64,000 nucleotides of DNA from Hyphomicrobiales bacterium (GTDB lineage: Bacteria; Pseudomonadota; Alphaproteobacteria; Rhizobiales; Beijerinckiaceae), in assembly GCA_019075865.1 (NCBI GenBank), contig JAGXAN010000002.1, positions 1-64,000 of the forward strand, written 5' to 3'. Of the stretch, positions 7,902-16,836 are shown piece by piece; the stretch's first letter is position 1, and each line of letters begins with the position of its first letter. The translations under genes and the position numbers were made by a program. The notes under the pieces were generated by a model that searched no databases, was not told where the DNA came from, and was given only the letters and a program-made list of their open reading frames with translations.

Positions 7902-9263
7902 CTATAAAGTTGCGACGCCTTCGTCGTCAAAAACCTCCGCCCAAAGTGTTGCCAAATTGGTGTCCATATGCGCCCACGATTCTTCCAGTTTCCCCTGAAC
8001 GAACCTAGCCTTCGCATTTTCACGTCCGATGAGAATCCAATATGCTTGGGGGATAAGATAGCGGAAAAACGCCATCCACTGCGCCATACTTATCGACAAT
8101 GGGTTCTGCGTTACCGCCACTTTGCCAGCGTTCATTGCAACCACAACTGTATGGGACAGAAACAAACTGCTTTGCAGGCGCCGGTTGCCAATCGATATCG
8201 CATCGACCAGTGATTTGCCTTCTGACAATTCTCGAACCGTCCATGCGATTCGAACGAAGAATTCGACTATCAAAACTGGGATACTGCCCGCTATGAAATG
8301 CCTGAAATCATATCCCGACCGATACATGCCCCGCGCTATATCGGAGATAGAATGCCCCTTAATATCGCCGCACTGGAAAAATTGGAGTAATCCAAAAAGA
8401 GGGGGAGGCAAACCCGCTTTGGTCGCGACGTCCGAAAGCATATGTCCCGCCACCGACTGGAAAGCATTCGATATATTCACAATTAGATCTACGCCGTAAT
8501 CGCTCGGCTTCCTTCCGTCCACGGGCTGAATAATTAGCCGACCATCCGAGCCGATAGCGGTAAAGCTGCTCGCGAGAATGTCGCGGATACCGAAAATCCA
8601 GCCAATAAGCGGGTCGTGACCCAAAGAGGACATACGATGCGTTCTCGGGCCAAGCCCCGCGACTTGCACGTTCAATCCCATATTCGTAGACGGGTCATAC
8701 GGAACACGATATTCACGCTCCAACTCTCGGATGGTCTGTTCAGGCAAAAGCTGGCCGAACCCTTCCTTGATAATGTTGGAAAGCCAGCCCCCTTCTGCTG
8801 CTGGGCTGCCGAGGAAGCCGGCGTGGCGGGGAACTTTAACCAACAAGATGTCAACCAGGCCAGCCAACATTCCGGCAATTCCCGAGACCGCATAGTCATA
8901 CTGGGTTAGATGGTTCAACCCCGAGAACTCAGCCTTCCATTGAGCAACGTTGCCTTCCGCCGCCGCCATGTCTTTTGGGTCGAGAATGTCTGCGAAAGTA
9001 GGCTCCGACGGCAAAGCATCACGAGCCTCAACCATTATCTCATCCCAAGTCCGAAGCCTGGGACGGCTTTGGTGCTTTGCAGGCGTTACCTGCGATCCGC
9101 GCTCGGGTAACGATTGGCCCAAGCCCTCAAGTAGCGCCTCAGCGCTGCCGATGGAGGCGTCAGCAATTGAGGAGATCTCATTAGCCTTCGCTAAGTTGCA
9201 GTCGATGGCATCGCTTTGAACAGCGATGACGCGAAGGAGGTCGTCTTCTGCTTTGCCATTCAT
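7902..9263 (-). CDS. Unknown membrane-associated protein (453 aa), island pair partner
   Basis: 453 residues with no domain I can name. Residues 1-110 are hydrophilic and predicted helical. A hydrophobic segment lies at about 121-140 (SGIAGMLAGLVDILLV), followed by a soluble region with the motif LGHDPLIGWIFG at about 213-224. Further hydrophobic stretches lie near 330-350 and 375-395, and around 415-425. The ATG overlaps the stop of the upstream 245-residue gene by ATGA, so the two are translationally coupled and probably work together. The AT-rich DNA and position between a restriction cluster and a Zorya system make a defence or toxin role a reasonable guess, but nothing in the sequence proves it. 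Confidence 0.6.
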   Translation of the reverse strand: MNGKAEDDLLRVIAVQSDAIDCNLAKANEISSIADASIGSAEALLEGLGQSLPERGSQVTPAKHQSRPRLRTWDEIMVEARDALPSEPTFADILDPKDMAAAEGNVAQWKAEFSGLNHLTQYDYAVSGIAGMLAGLVDILLVKVPRHAGFLGSPAAEGGWLSNIIKEGFGQLLPEQTIRELEREYRVPYDPSTNMGLNVQVAGLGPRTHRMSSLGHDPLIGWIFGIRDILASSFTAIGSDGRLIIQPVDGRKPSDYGVDLIVNISNAFQSVAGHMLSDVATKAGLPPPLFGLLQFFQCGDIKGHSISDIARGMYRSGYDFRHFIAGSIPVLIVEFFVRIAWTVRELSEGKSLVDAISIGNRRLQSSLFLSHTVVVAMNAGKVAVTQNPLSISMAQWMAFFRYLIPQAYWILIGRENAKARFVQGKLEESWAHMDTNLATLWAEVFDDEGVATL

Positions 9264-9997
9264 TTGCTGGACAAATCTGAATGAAGGTTGGCGACCGCTG
9301 CTTGCAGTTGGGCGATAAGGCTGGTGAGATAAGCGACACGTTCGCGATTTGCGGAATTAGTGGAGTGAAGTTCGGATAAAAGTGCGTCCCGCTTCTGCAA
9401 GGCTTCTTGCATGAGTGACGCTTTCGTTTCGAAGAGCTTGTTCTTGTTGTGCCGACCGACAGCCCAGACACCGGCAGTACCCAAAACGACGGCCGGTGTC
9501 GCGACTACGCCAATCCCAGCGAGCATCCCAAGACCGACAAATGAACCAGCGAATGCCAATCCGGATGTCAGGGCGGCCGCGCCTGCAGTGCCACTTGCCG
9601 CTCCCGTCGACAGAATGCCCGCTCCAGCTGCGATGCCAACCCCGATTCCGCCTGCGGCACCTAGCAATTCTGGGATCTCGCTGTTTAACAATATGCGGGC
9701 TTTGTCGTTCAGGGCTGCGCCAGCCTCCGCTACAAGTTTTTGAATTGGCTTTAAAGCGGATACGCTCTCATAGTTCTCCGTATCAGCAACCTTCTCAGTT
9801 GCATGCGCAGCCTCGTTGTCAGGTGGCAATTTGCGGTTTGCACTTAGGTCAGAGACGTAGCGCGAGACCGAAGCTGTTTTGTCAACGATAGCGTCACCTG
9901 CGTCGGCGGCGAATTTTTGCAGCGAGTTCAGTGATTCTGAGTTTGCGGCCTTGTTGTAGAAAGCGCCGACAGAAGCCTTAAGTCGTTCAAATGACAT
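9260..9997 (-). CDS. Unknown protein with Gly/Ala-rich hydrophobic hairpin (245 aa)
   Basis: 245 residues from an ATG preceded by GAGG at 6 bases; the upstream in-frame TTG at 10009 has no ribosome site. Residues 1-105 are hydrophilic and probably helical. About 105-175 form a long glycine/alanine-rich hydrophobic region (GGIGVGIAAGAGIL, then FVGLGMLAGIGVVATP), consistent with two close-packed membrane helices or a glycine-zipper hairpin. The last 60 residues are a predicted coiled coil rich in Leu, Gln and Ala. This soluble-hairpin-coiled coil layout is seen in membrane-inserting effectors, but I recognise no family. Coupled by ATGA to the 453-residue gene. Confidence 0.6.
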   Translation of the reverse strand: MSFERLKASVGAFYNKAANSESLNSLQKFAADAGDAIVDKTASVSRYVSDLSANRKLPPDNEAAHATEKVADTENYESVSALKPIQKLVAEAGAALNDKARILLNSEIPELLGAAGGIGVGIAAGAGILSTGAASGTAGAAALTSGLAFAGSFVGLGMLAGIGVVATPAVVLGTAGVWAVGRHNKNKLFETKASLMQEALQKRDALLSELHSTNSANRERVAYLTSLIAQLQAAVANLHSDLSSK

Positions 9998-10068
9998 GGA
10001 AAGCCTCAAACGTTTTTTAGCCTCGCCGAACTTATAGGAGCCTTAATTAACTACGATATTATACTATT

Positions 10069-10173
10069 TTAAGCTCGTCCAGCGTCACTTATTAGGATTT
10101 CTATTTTGGATGGAGAGTATAATTTCAACCGTTCTGAATACCCTTCAGCGGACGCAATAATTTCAGTTGCCAT
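10069..10173 (-). CDS. Possible small protein, 34 residues
   Basis: An ATG at 10173 has AAGGA seven bases upstream and opens a 34-codon frame ending in TAA at 10069. It lies in the 220-base gap between the 365-residue gene and the membrane pair, on the same strand. The peptide starts MATEIIASAEG and is mildly hydrophobic at its end. No family recognised; chance occurrence is possible. Confidence 0.35.
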   Translation of the reverse strand: MATEIIASAEGYSERLKLYSPSKIEILISDAGRA

Positions 10174-10229
10174 GAGATTGTCCTTGGTTAAAATTTCTAG
10201 TCATCAGTGAGGAAGGGGCGTGAACTCTC

Positions 10230-11327
10230 TCACCCCTCATAAAACATCGGCCCTACCGCAACCTGCAACCATGTTCGATATCCTGCGTTCAGCGAAGAGG
10301 GGCACAAGTTTGGCGCGTCGGTCAACGCGCTTTCAATCTCCCGTTGTGTTGCCCATGAAATCTCTTCATTGAGCACGCTTTTGGCCTCTTGCAGCATCCA
10401 GCCAAGGCCGGCGACGCGTTTGAAGCGCAGCAGCGCCTCTTGGGCGCCGCGCCAGTGATAGAAACATTCCGCGCCATTGAGAATGTTGCGGATGGTGTCG
10501 GTCTGCATCTGCTCATCGCGCAGGCAATTTTGAAGTTTCACGGCGATCTCGACCAATTGGGTGCGGTTTAATACGGGTTTGAGGCATCTATCACCGTCCC
10601 AGGGCGGGGCCGGAAATGGCAGGTCGAGCCAAGCCTGGCGAAAGGCCGTAACCGGGCTCGAAGAGCCCATCAGGCGCTCCACTGCGGCGGCGCCAAGGAT
10701 ATCATGCATCCGCACGGCCATCCAACTTAACAGGGCAACTTCGGCAACCGCCACCTTGCCGCGCTTGAACAGGCCAACCAGAGTTTGTTCATAGGGCCCC
10801 AGCGCAATTGTCGCCAGGGCGGAAACCTTTTCCTCGCTGATATAGGGCTCATGCCGGAGATGCTTGGCGCAATGTCCGCCGCGAACCAGAATGGTGGCAA
10901 GATCCAGATACCCGCACGGTTGCCAAGCTTCTGGCAGTAGACGACCGAGGGCACCAATCAGCCCCCCGGGATAAGTGCCCAAAGCATCGGCCAGAAGCGC
11001 TCGGCTCGTTTCGAAGGTGAAGCGTCGGTAAAGCCGGGCGCAGCCGAGATCATCATCTTCATTCACCCTAAAAACTGGGTGGTTCGTGGCCAGGCACAAG
11101 TGCCAGACATGGCGGCGGTGATCATCGGCCAGCAGATATTCGGTAATGCGCTGACCCCTCCAGATATGGCTGACAGGGTCCGCATAACCGTTCGCGATCA
11201 TGCGAACCACAGTGCTCGGGCAGGTCGGCACCATGGCATCCATACCTGTTAAGGTCTCAAAGGCCTTAGGGGCTCGGGCTTGGTTATGGTTTAGGGCGGG
11301 GACGTCTATTGAATTGGCTTGGGGCAT
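10230..11327 (-). CDS. Unknown island protein (365 aa)
   Basis: 365 residues, ATG with GGAG five bases upstream. No signal peptide and no clear membrane segment. The C-terminal third contains a run with the pattern VEIAVKLQNCLRD, then FYHWRGAQEALLRF and GLGWMLQEAKSVLN, vaguely recalling the PcfJ-like domain of plasmid and phage proteins, but the key PcfJ residues are not clear and I do not assign it. The N-terminal part has several Cys and His residues without a clean zinc-finger spacing. Same strand as zorD (299 bases upstream of it) and as the membrane pair downstream; G+C appears closer to the core genome than that of its neighbours. Function unknown. Confidence 0.6.
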   Translation of the reverse strand: MPQANSIDVPALNHNQARAPKAFETLTGMDAMVPTCPSTVVRMIANGYADPVSHIWRGQRITEYLLADDHRRHVWHLCLATNHPVFRVNEDDDLGCARLYRRFTFETSRALLADALGTYPGGLIGALGRLLPEAWQPCGYLDLATILVRGGHCAKHLRHEPYISEEKVSALATIALGPYEQTLVGLFKRGKVAVAEVALLSWMAVRMHDILGAAAVERLMGSSSPVTAFRQAWLDLPFPAPPWDGDRCLKPVLNRTQLVEIAVKLQNCLRDEQMQTDTIRNILNGAECFYHWRGAQEALLRFKRVAGLGWMLQEAKSVLNEEISWATQREIESALTDAPNLCPSSLNAGYRTWLQVAVGPMFYEG

Positions 11328-11626
11328 GAAATCTCCGTCGGTTTGATGAAGAGATCATGCACTACCCACACGTCAAAATAGGTCGTATGTGCGTCGCTAA
11401 ACGCTATTGCCGCCGAATATGCGGGTCAATATGCAGCGAAGCTGAACCGTTGCCTGAAAGTGAACAAGCAATTGCGTTGTTGAAGAAAAAATAATTTTAT
11501 TGGGGTTCCGACAGGTTCCGATTGCCCTGTGCTAAGTCAAAATTATGATAATAAATCCAGCGGTCACCTCGATTAGTTAGTCGGTCTGATTCATTGCTTA
11601 TCCATGGAAATTTCCGCTTTCCCTTT
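11328..11626. other. Intergenic region between zorD and the 365-aa gene
   Basis: AT-rich spacer of 299 bases. It holds a direct repeat GGTTCCGA spaced by two bases (around 11505-11522) and A/T tracts near 11480-11500 that could serve as a promoter or end signal. I see no reading frame with a ribosome site and no clear terminator. Confidence 0.4.
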
Positions 11627-14587
11627 TCAATTCGCGCCACCGCGTACGGTCTGGTTATAAAGTGAAGCGAGGTCTTCGTTGCTTTCAGGGGGAGCGAGCA
11701 TGTCTCGGGAGAGCGTGCGTTTTCGCGCCAAAAGTAAGTCCAGCTTTTCATCGAACGAATCTTCGCCGAGTTTTGGATGTATCGCCATGGGGATGTGCAC
11801 ATACACGTCCCGTGTGGCACCAATGCGATAGGCACGATCATTGCATTGGTCTTCGACAGCTGGATTCCACCACCGGCTAAGATGGATTACGTGGTTTGCC
11901 GCCGTTATAGTTAGCCCAACGCCCGCTGCTTTCGGAGAAAGTACCAACAAGCTAAAGCCGGGTCCGCTCTTCTGGAATTTCTCGACGATTTCTTGGCGCT
12001 TTTCGCCAGCAATTCCACCATTGATGATCGCGGGTACGCGAGGCAAATCAAACAAGGCCGCGATCCCCTCGGCAAAAGCCGACTGGACTGCTAAATCCTC
12101 CACGAAGACAATAACTTTTTCTCCGGCGATTTCAATATCTTTGAGGATCTCCGTAGCGCGCGTAAGCCTTGCAGATTTTCCGATCCACTTCCTAATTGAG
12201 ACTAGGTTACTCGTATCAACACCGTCAGCGCGTTCAGGATGCAAGGACACGCCGCGCATTTTGTGGATGGTTTCCAGCATCGACTGGCGAGATGTTTCGC
12301 CCCGGGCGCTTTCAACAATCTTGGTGTAGGCGATCGCTTGCTCTGGCGGCATTTCAGTTGGGTAGTGCTTGATATATTTTTCTGGAAGGCCGTCTCTTGC
12401 CTTGTCTTTCATGCGCCGCAGCATTGGCGCCGGTACTGCCTGACTCGGTTGGTCGAGTGTCGCCTTTAGTTGTTTGAGAGCTGTCGCATCCTCGCCACCA
12501 TAAGCCTTAGAAAAACCGCGCAGCGAGCCAAGAAAGCCAGGCGCGATTCGGTCGAAAATGGACCAGAGGTCTTCGATTTTGTTCTCGACCGGTGTGCCTG
12601 TCAGTCCAAGAACAAAATCGGCATTCAAGGTCTTCGCGGACCGAGTGTTGATAGAGCCCGGTTCCTTGATTTTCTGAATCTCATCGAACACGACAACAGA
12701 GTAAGCGATGCGGGCGAGAGCGCGATGATAATCTGCCATCGTTTCGTAAGTCGTCAAAATCCAGCTGGCCTGACGCAGCATCTCTATGTCGAGGGCTTCT
12801 TCAGGATTATCTTTCGAGCGTTTCAGTTTCTTGAGATTCGACCCAAAGGCCTCAACCGGATCACCAAGGCTGTCGGGTGAAAGATGGATTTGCGCTTCGG
12901 CGCGCCAGTTCTTCAGGAGCGCGGTTGGTGCCACCACGAGAATAGGGCCTAGCGCCGCTTCCGTGGGATAGTGGCGCCCGCGCGCTTCAAGATTAGCCTT
13001 AATCCATGCAAGGAAGGCCAACGCCTGATATGTCTTGCCGAGACCCATATCATCTGCGAGAAGAACGCCGGGCCACCCCTTCAGCCAAGCTTCCACCAGC
13101 CAGTTAAACCCGACAGTCTGGTGTTTTTTTGGCTTGTTTTTACCCATGCGTTCGTGCGGGAAATCGCCAGCAACAAAAGCTGTCCGTTCTCTCAACGGTA
13201 TATTATATTCCACACCCGCAATGTTTGATTTTACGACTAGCCCGATTTTCTGCGGAGCTTCTTCAGGCGACGATTGGTGTGACTTTGGCGATTCCTTTTC
13301 CCCAATCGATTTGTCTGCAACAACCCGCAATATGGCTGCATCAAAAATTTCCAATGGCGTGTCCACGCCAGCAAAATTAACGCTCTCGCGTCCTTCCGCT
13401 CTCGCCTTCTTCAGAGCTAGTTCAGCCTCTTCAACATTAGACGGTGTAATAATATCGGGGGGTGGAGCCTTTTGATTTGGAAATGACTCGGGAAGCCAAC
13501 TGATTTTTCCCGGTGCCTGCAAACGATCAATTTTCTCCCAGACGCCGAGCCCTTCAACACGGTCCGAATATTGCGCAGTTTCGACGAAAAGCTGGGAAGA
13601 TTCGATGCCGGCTGAGCTAAGTGCGTCATTGATGGCGGCCCGCGGATTGCGCAGGAATTGGTGACGCTCTTCTGCCGACGCGCGGCGTTTTATCTGAACG
13701 ATATCCAGCGCAGTTTTCATTTCTGGCGGCAGAACAACAAAGACATTGCGACCAAGGACATAGGCATCCCTTGTTGGGCCTTCAGGACTGATTACTTCTT
13801 CGAAACGGCGTTGCAATGCTGGGGGCAAGAGCGCGTCGGCCGATTGATCGCGCAAAGCGGAGCTTGAGGTTTCGGCGATGTCTTCTCCGTTAGTCACTTC
13901 TACCGCTGGCGCCTCATCCTCCAGTGATGGCGCCTTACTCTTGCTCATCAAAACGGGTTTGAAATCCGGCCCGTTGCTGCCCTGAACGACATCCAGCGAG
14001 AAAGCACCTGCCTGGTAGAAAGTTAGTGTGCGTACAAAGCCATCGGCTTTGATGCTTTGTCCAAATTTTGAAGCTAAAAGGTCCTGAATTGGTACCCACG
14101 CTGTGATGCGTGCATCGATCGACGCATTGGTATTGTTGAAGCGTTCGACAGCATCTACGAGTTCGTAATAAATAGCAGAAAGGAGCATAGGCTTTCCGCC
14201 CACGACGAGAAAGGCACCGACTCGCCTCGGAGATATTGAGCGGTGCTGTCCATCACTCCAATTAATTCGAATTTGCGCATCAAGGCTATCGAAGCGGCCA
14301 TCCATCCGCATGCTTAAAGAGGTAGCCGCTAAGGAGGGAAAGCCAATTTTTTCCGCCAAGGCTCCAGGTATTTTTGTTGCTGTCTCATGCGGAACAAAAA
14401 GGGCGTCACCTTGCCAACGTAAAGCACCGTCGTCGAGAAGTGCATTTAGAACCCGGTTAGCTGATTTTCCGATAACCGACGCCCAACCCTGGTGAGGAAC
14501 AATGCGTGGCGATTTTAATAGGCTCTTCTCGGTGAGTACGACGAGAGCCGCTTCGTCTGTTGGTTTTGTTGTGAACGTAAAAGCCAT
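11627..14587 (-). CDS. zorD: Zorya system protein ZorD, SNF2-family helicase
   Basis: 986 residues from the ATG at 14587, preceded by AAGG; an in-frame TTG two codons earlier is less likely. The C-terminal half is a SNF2/Swi2 helicase: Walker A DDMGLGKT at about 512-519, Walker B FDEIQ near 634-638 and, near the C-terminus, the helicase C segment GVGLTITAANHVIHL then NPAVEDQCNDRAYRIG. The N-terminal 450 residues carry no domain I can name. In type I Zorya, ZorD is the cytoplasmic effector that acts on invading DNA after ZorAB senses envelope perturbation. It is the fourth gene of zorABCD, starting two bases after zorC ends. Length is close to known ZorD proteins. Confidence 0.88.
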   Translation of the reverse strand: MAFTFTTKPTDEAALVVLTEKSLLKSPRIVPHQGWASVIGKSANRVLNALLDDGALRWQGDALFVPHETATKIPGALAEKIGFPSLAATSLSMRMDGRFDSLDAQIRINWSDGQHRSISPRRVGAFLVVGGKPMLLSAIYYELVDAVERFNNTNASIDARITAWVPIQDLLASKFGQSIKADGFVRTLTFYQAGAFSLDVVQGSNGPDFKPVLMSKSKAPSLEDEAPAVEVTNGEDIAETSSSALRDQSADALLPPALQRRFEEVISPEGPTRDAYVLGRNVFVVLPPEMKTALDIVQIKRRASAEERHQFLRNPRAAINDALSSAGIESSQLFVETAQYSDRVEGLGVWEKIDRLQAPGKISWLPESFPNQKAPPPDIITPSNVEEAELALKKARAEGRESVNFAGVDTPLEIFDAAILRVVADKSIGEKESPKSHQSSPEEAPQKIGLVVKSNIAGVEYNIPLRERTAFVAGDFPHERMGKNKPKKHQTVGFNWLVEAWLKGWPGVLLADDMGLGKTYQALAFLAWIKANLEARGRHYPTEAALGPILVVAPTALLKNWRAEAQIHLSPDSLGDPVEAFGSNLKKLKRSKDNPEEALDIEMLRQASWILTTYETMADYHRALARIAYSVVVFDEIQKIKEPGSINTRSAKTLNADFVLGLTGTPVENKIEDLWSIFDRIAPGFLGSLRGFSKAYGGEDATALKQLKATLDQPSQAVPAPMLRRMKDKARDGLPEKYIKHYPTEMPPEQAIAYTKIVESARGETSRQSMLETIHKMRGVSLHPERADGVDTSNLVSIRKWIGKSARLTRATEILKDIEIAGEKVIVFVEDLAVQSAFAEGIAALFDLPRVPAIINGGIAGEKRQEIVEKFQKSGPGFSLLVLSPKAAGVGLTITAANHVIHLSRWWNPAVEDQCNDRAYRIGATRDVYVHIPMAIHPKLGEDSFDEKLDLLLARKRTLSRDMLAPPESNEDLASLYNQTVRGGAN

Positions 14588-14589
14588 TT

Positions 14590-15975
14590 TCAAACCTTGT
14601 AGTCGGATGTCGTCATGCGAATACCACGTCGCGCATGGAGATAGTCAGCAACTCGCTTTTGCCAAGAAAAACTATCTGACCCACGATGCCAAAAAACGCC
14701 TTGCCGAGCCATATTTTCTGCAGATACGCTGCCTTGATACGCCTTCTTCAAATCGCTCGCAGAATAAAAACGGTCGTAAAAGCCTGGCCCACGTTCATTC
14801 TCGTTTTCGTCCCAGATGCTGCATGGACTGCTATGGCTCCATTCTGCAATTACCAATGGGCCAACCCGCAAAAGCAGAACTGAATGCCCAAGTTGCACAG
14901 ACCCTCCCGAAAAGCGCCCGAACGAAATATCCTTACCGAACATATTGCGTGCTTGCTTAGCCCCTGAAGATTCAAATATGACCCATGCGTCGTCTATATA
15001 GCCTTTGGCGTAAAGCGCGTTCCAGAACGCGCGGCGATAGCTCCAATGTTCGGTTTCTGCAACCTCGTCGACGACTTCGAAAAATTGTCGAAGCGATTGT
15101 TCCATAAGCCAACGCCTCACGATGGCCTCAGCTTTGTCGCAATTGATCCAGCTGCCCTTTCCAATGCGCGGGTCTTTCATCCAAGGAAGAATGAAGTCGA
15201 GATAGGCGTCCCGAATGTCCTTGTCAGGCATATCGTATTCAAAAGGATGCAATGCAGCTGCTACTGCAGCAGCGCGCAACGATTCTATCCGTAATCGGCC
15301 CGCGTCTAGTGTCCAGCGTTTCAGGAGATCGAGTCGCTTTATCGGCTCAAATGAAGATTCTCTCGCGAATTGCTCAAAACCGAGTCGGAAAGCTTCGTGT
15401 CGATAGTGAGTATAAGAGGATGGATCACGAAAACCTAAGGCCGTGAGAACTTCATCTGGTGTGAGCCCCCCTTGCATGGCGATTTGCGCTAGGCCCAGCG
15501 GCCCGAGCGCCACTGAGAATAAGCCAAACGCCTGATGCGCCTCTCGCCACGGTGAGCCCAACGCCTGAATATAGGTCACAAGAAAATCGCCGATGCGTGA
15601 AACACAAAGGCCACCAGGCCGACAGTACGTCATCCAGACAGTTGCTAGAACACGAAATGCGCGGCGACGGTCCGCCGCAACAATTTGCCGAAGCAATTTT
15701 TCCACCTGATCTATTTTCTGGCTCAATGGCGTTGCTGAAGCCCACAAGCACCATGGAGCAAGCCGTAAATCGCGTATCGACAAAGACTGGCCATCGGCAA
15801 GCGCAGCATGGATACGACTACTAATAGCATCAAGATCGACAGGCTGCCGCTCGCGGGGTGGTAAGGCGGTGGTCGTGAGCCTTTTTGCCAAGAATTCTAC
15901 CGCCGTGATCGGCGGCAAAGCGAGTGGCCGGGCGGGACTGCGATTGAATGCCTGGCAAGCCTCTCTAAGGTTCAC
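14590..15975 (-). CDS. zorC: Zorya system protein ZorC (EH-signature protein)
   Basis: 461 residues starting at a GTG that overlaps the zorB stop (GTGA) and has GGAGG six bases upstream. The C-terminal 130 residues hold the EH-signature pattern: DDAWVIFESSG, then SFGRFSGGSVQLGHSVLLLR, LVIAEWSHSS and finally the tryptophan-containing FSWQKRVADYLH. EH-signature proteins are ZorC in type I Zorya, thought to help deliver or control the ZorD nuclease/helicase. Residues 1-320 are helical and unassigned. Its position between zorB and zorD, with four- and two-base junctions, supports the call strongly. Confidence 0.87.
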   Translation of the reverse strand: MNLREACQAFNRSPARPLALPPITAVEFLAKRLTTTALPPRERQPVDLDAISSRIHAALADGQSLSIRDLRLAPWCLWASATPLSQKIDQVEKLLRQIVAADRRRAFRVLATVWMTYCRPGGLCVSRIGDFLVTYIQALGSPWREAHQAFGLFSVALGPLGLAQIAMQGGLTPDEVLTALGFRDPSSYTHYRHEAFRLGFEQFARESSFEPIKRLDLLKRWTLDAGRLRIESLRAAAVAAALHPFEYDMPDKDIRDAYLDFILPWMKDPRIGKGSWINCDKAEAIVRRWLMEQSLRQFFEVVDEVAETEHWSYRRAFWNALYAKGYIDDAWVIFESSGAKQARNMFGKDISFGRFSGGSVQLGHSVLLLRVGPLVIAEWSHSSPCSIWDENENERGPGFYDRFYSASDLKKAYQGSVSAENMARQGVFWHRGSDSFSWQKRVADYLHARRGIRMTTSDYKV

Positions 15976-16832
15976 GGACCGCCTCCGTTCAGGGCCTTTA
16001 ATCGCTCGATCTCGCCGTCCATTTCCCGGGTCATATCCCTGATTTGCTGAAGTCCGGTTAGATTGTCGGTCTCCATAACAAAGCGAAGATCTATGCGGCG
16101 GTTTTTCTCCCAGGCCCCCTTATCGTTGTGGGGGTCTATCGGCCGTGTCGACGAATAGCCTGAAACGGAAACAATCGGTAAGCTGGCACTGTTACGCAGA
16201 GTGGGAAGAATTGGTGCAGTTGTAATTAGTTCACGATAAGTGTTGACAGCGCGAGCTGTAGACAATTGCCAGTTATCTGTGTCGGCGCCTGTCGTATCTG
16301 TATGACCTTCGATAAAGAGAGTTTCGACCTTTGCTTTTTCGACACCATCGCAATTTTGTAGCACGCTCAGCTTCGGAAGACAGGCGACATGGCGTGGGAG
16401 AATGCGTCCCAAGACCCGCGCGATCTTGTCGACGTTCTCCTTGTAATGACCGATGAGATCGGAGTGGCTGGGCTGAAACCGCACTGCATCTTCGGTCAAG
16501 CGAAGTACACCGTTGGCGTCATCAACTTCGACCTTAAGACCTTCGCGCGCAAGCTGCGCCTGAATGTCGTGCAGGAGCCGTCGGCGGTCTTCCGCAACTT
16601 GCTGAATGGCGGCGATCTGCTTTTGCACCTCAAGCTCCTGAGCCCTTAATTTTTCCGCGATTTGCTGAGCAATTTTCAGCGCGTCCTGCTGCACGTCAGA
16701 GCTGCGTCGGAAATCCAATGCGAATGTCATCAGCATAATGATAAAGATGAACAGGACACCAACCATCATGTCCGTCATAGAGATGAAATAGTTTTCACCT
16801 TCTTCCGAAAGTCTGTCCTCTTCAGCGATCAT
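15972..16832 (-). CDS. zorB: Zorya system protein ZorB, MotB/OmpA-like stator subunit
   Basis: 286 residues. One transmembrane helix at about 17-37 contains the stator-type aspartate in SMTDMMVGVLFIF (Asp21), the residue that carries the proton in MotB, ExbD and TolR relatives. Residues 45-110 are a coiled coil. An OmpA-like peptidoglycan-binding domain follows (FIEGHTDTTG near 178-187, SVSGYSSTRP, then NRRIDLRFVM). Anchored in the inner membrane and gripping peptidoglycan, it should form a ZorA5B2-type complex with ZorA. It starts four bases after the zorA stop and overlaps zorC by four. Confidence 0.88.
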   Translation of the reverse strand: MIAEEDRLSEEGENYFISMTDMMVGVLFIFIIMLMTFALDFRRSSDVQQDALKIAQQIAEKLRAQELEVQKQIAAIQQVAEDRRRLLHDIQAQLAREGLKVEVDDANGVLRLTEDAVRFQPSHSDLIGHYKENVDKIARVLGRILPRHVACLPKLSVLQNCDGVEKAKVETLFIEGHTDTTGADTDNWQLSTARAVNTYRELITTAPILPTLRNSASLPIVSVSGYSSTRPIDPHNDKGAWEKNRRIDLRFVMETDNLTGLQQIRDMTREMDGEIERLKALNGGGP

Positions 16833-16836
16833 GCAC

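Noticed and set aside
12470-13475. Plus-strand frames across zorD
   Set aside because: Shadows of the SNF2 helicase gene; no start sites or domains.
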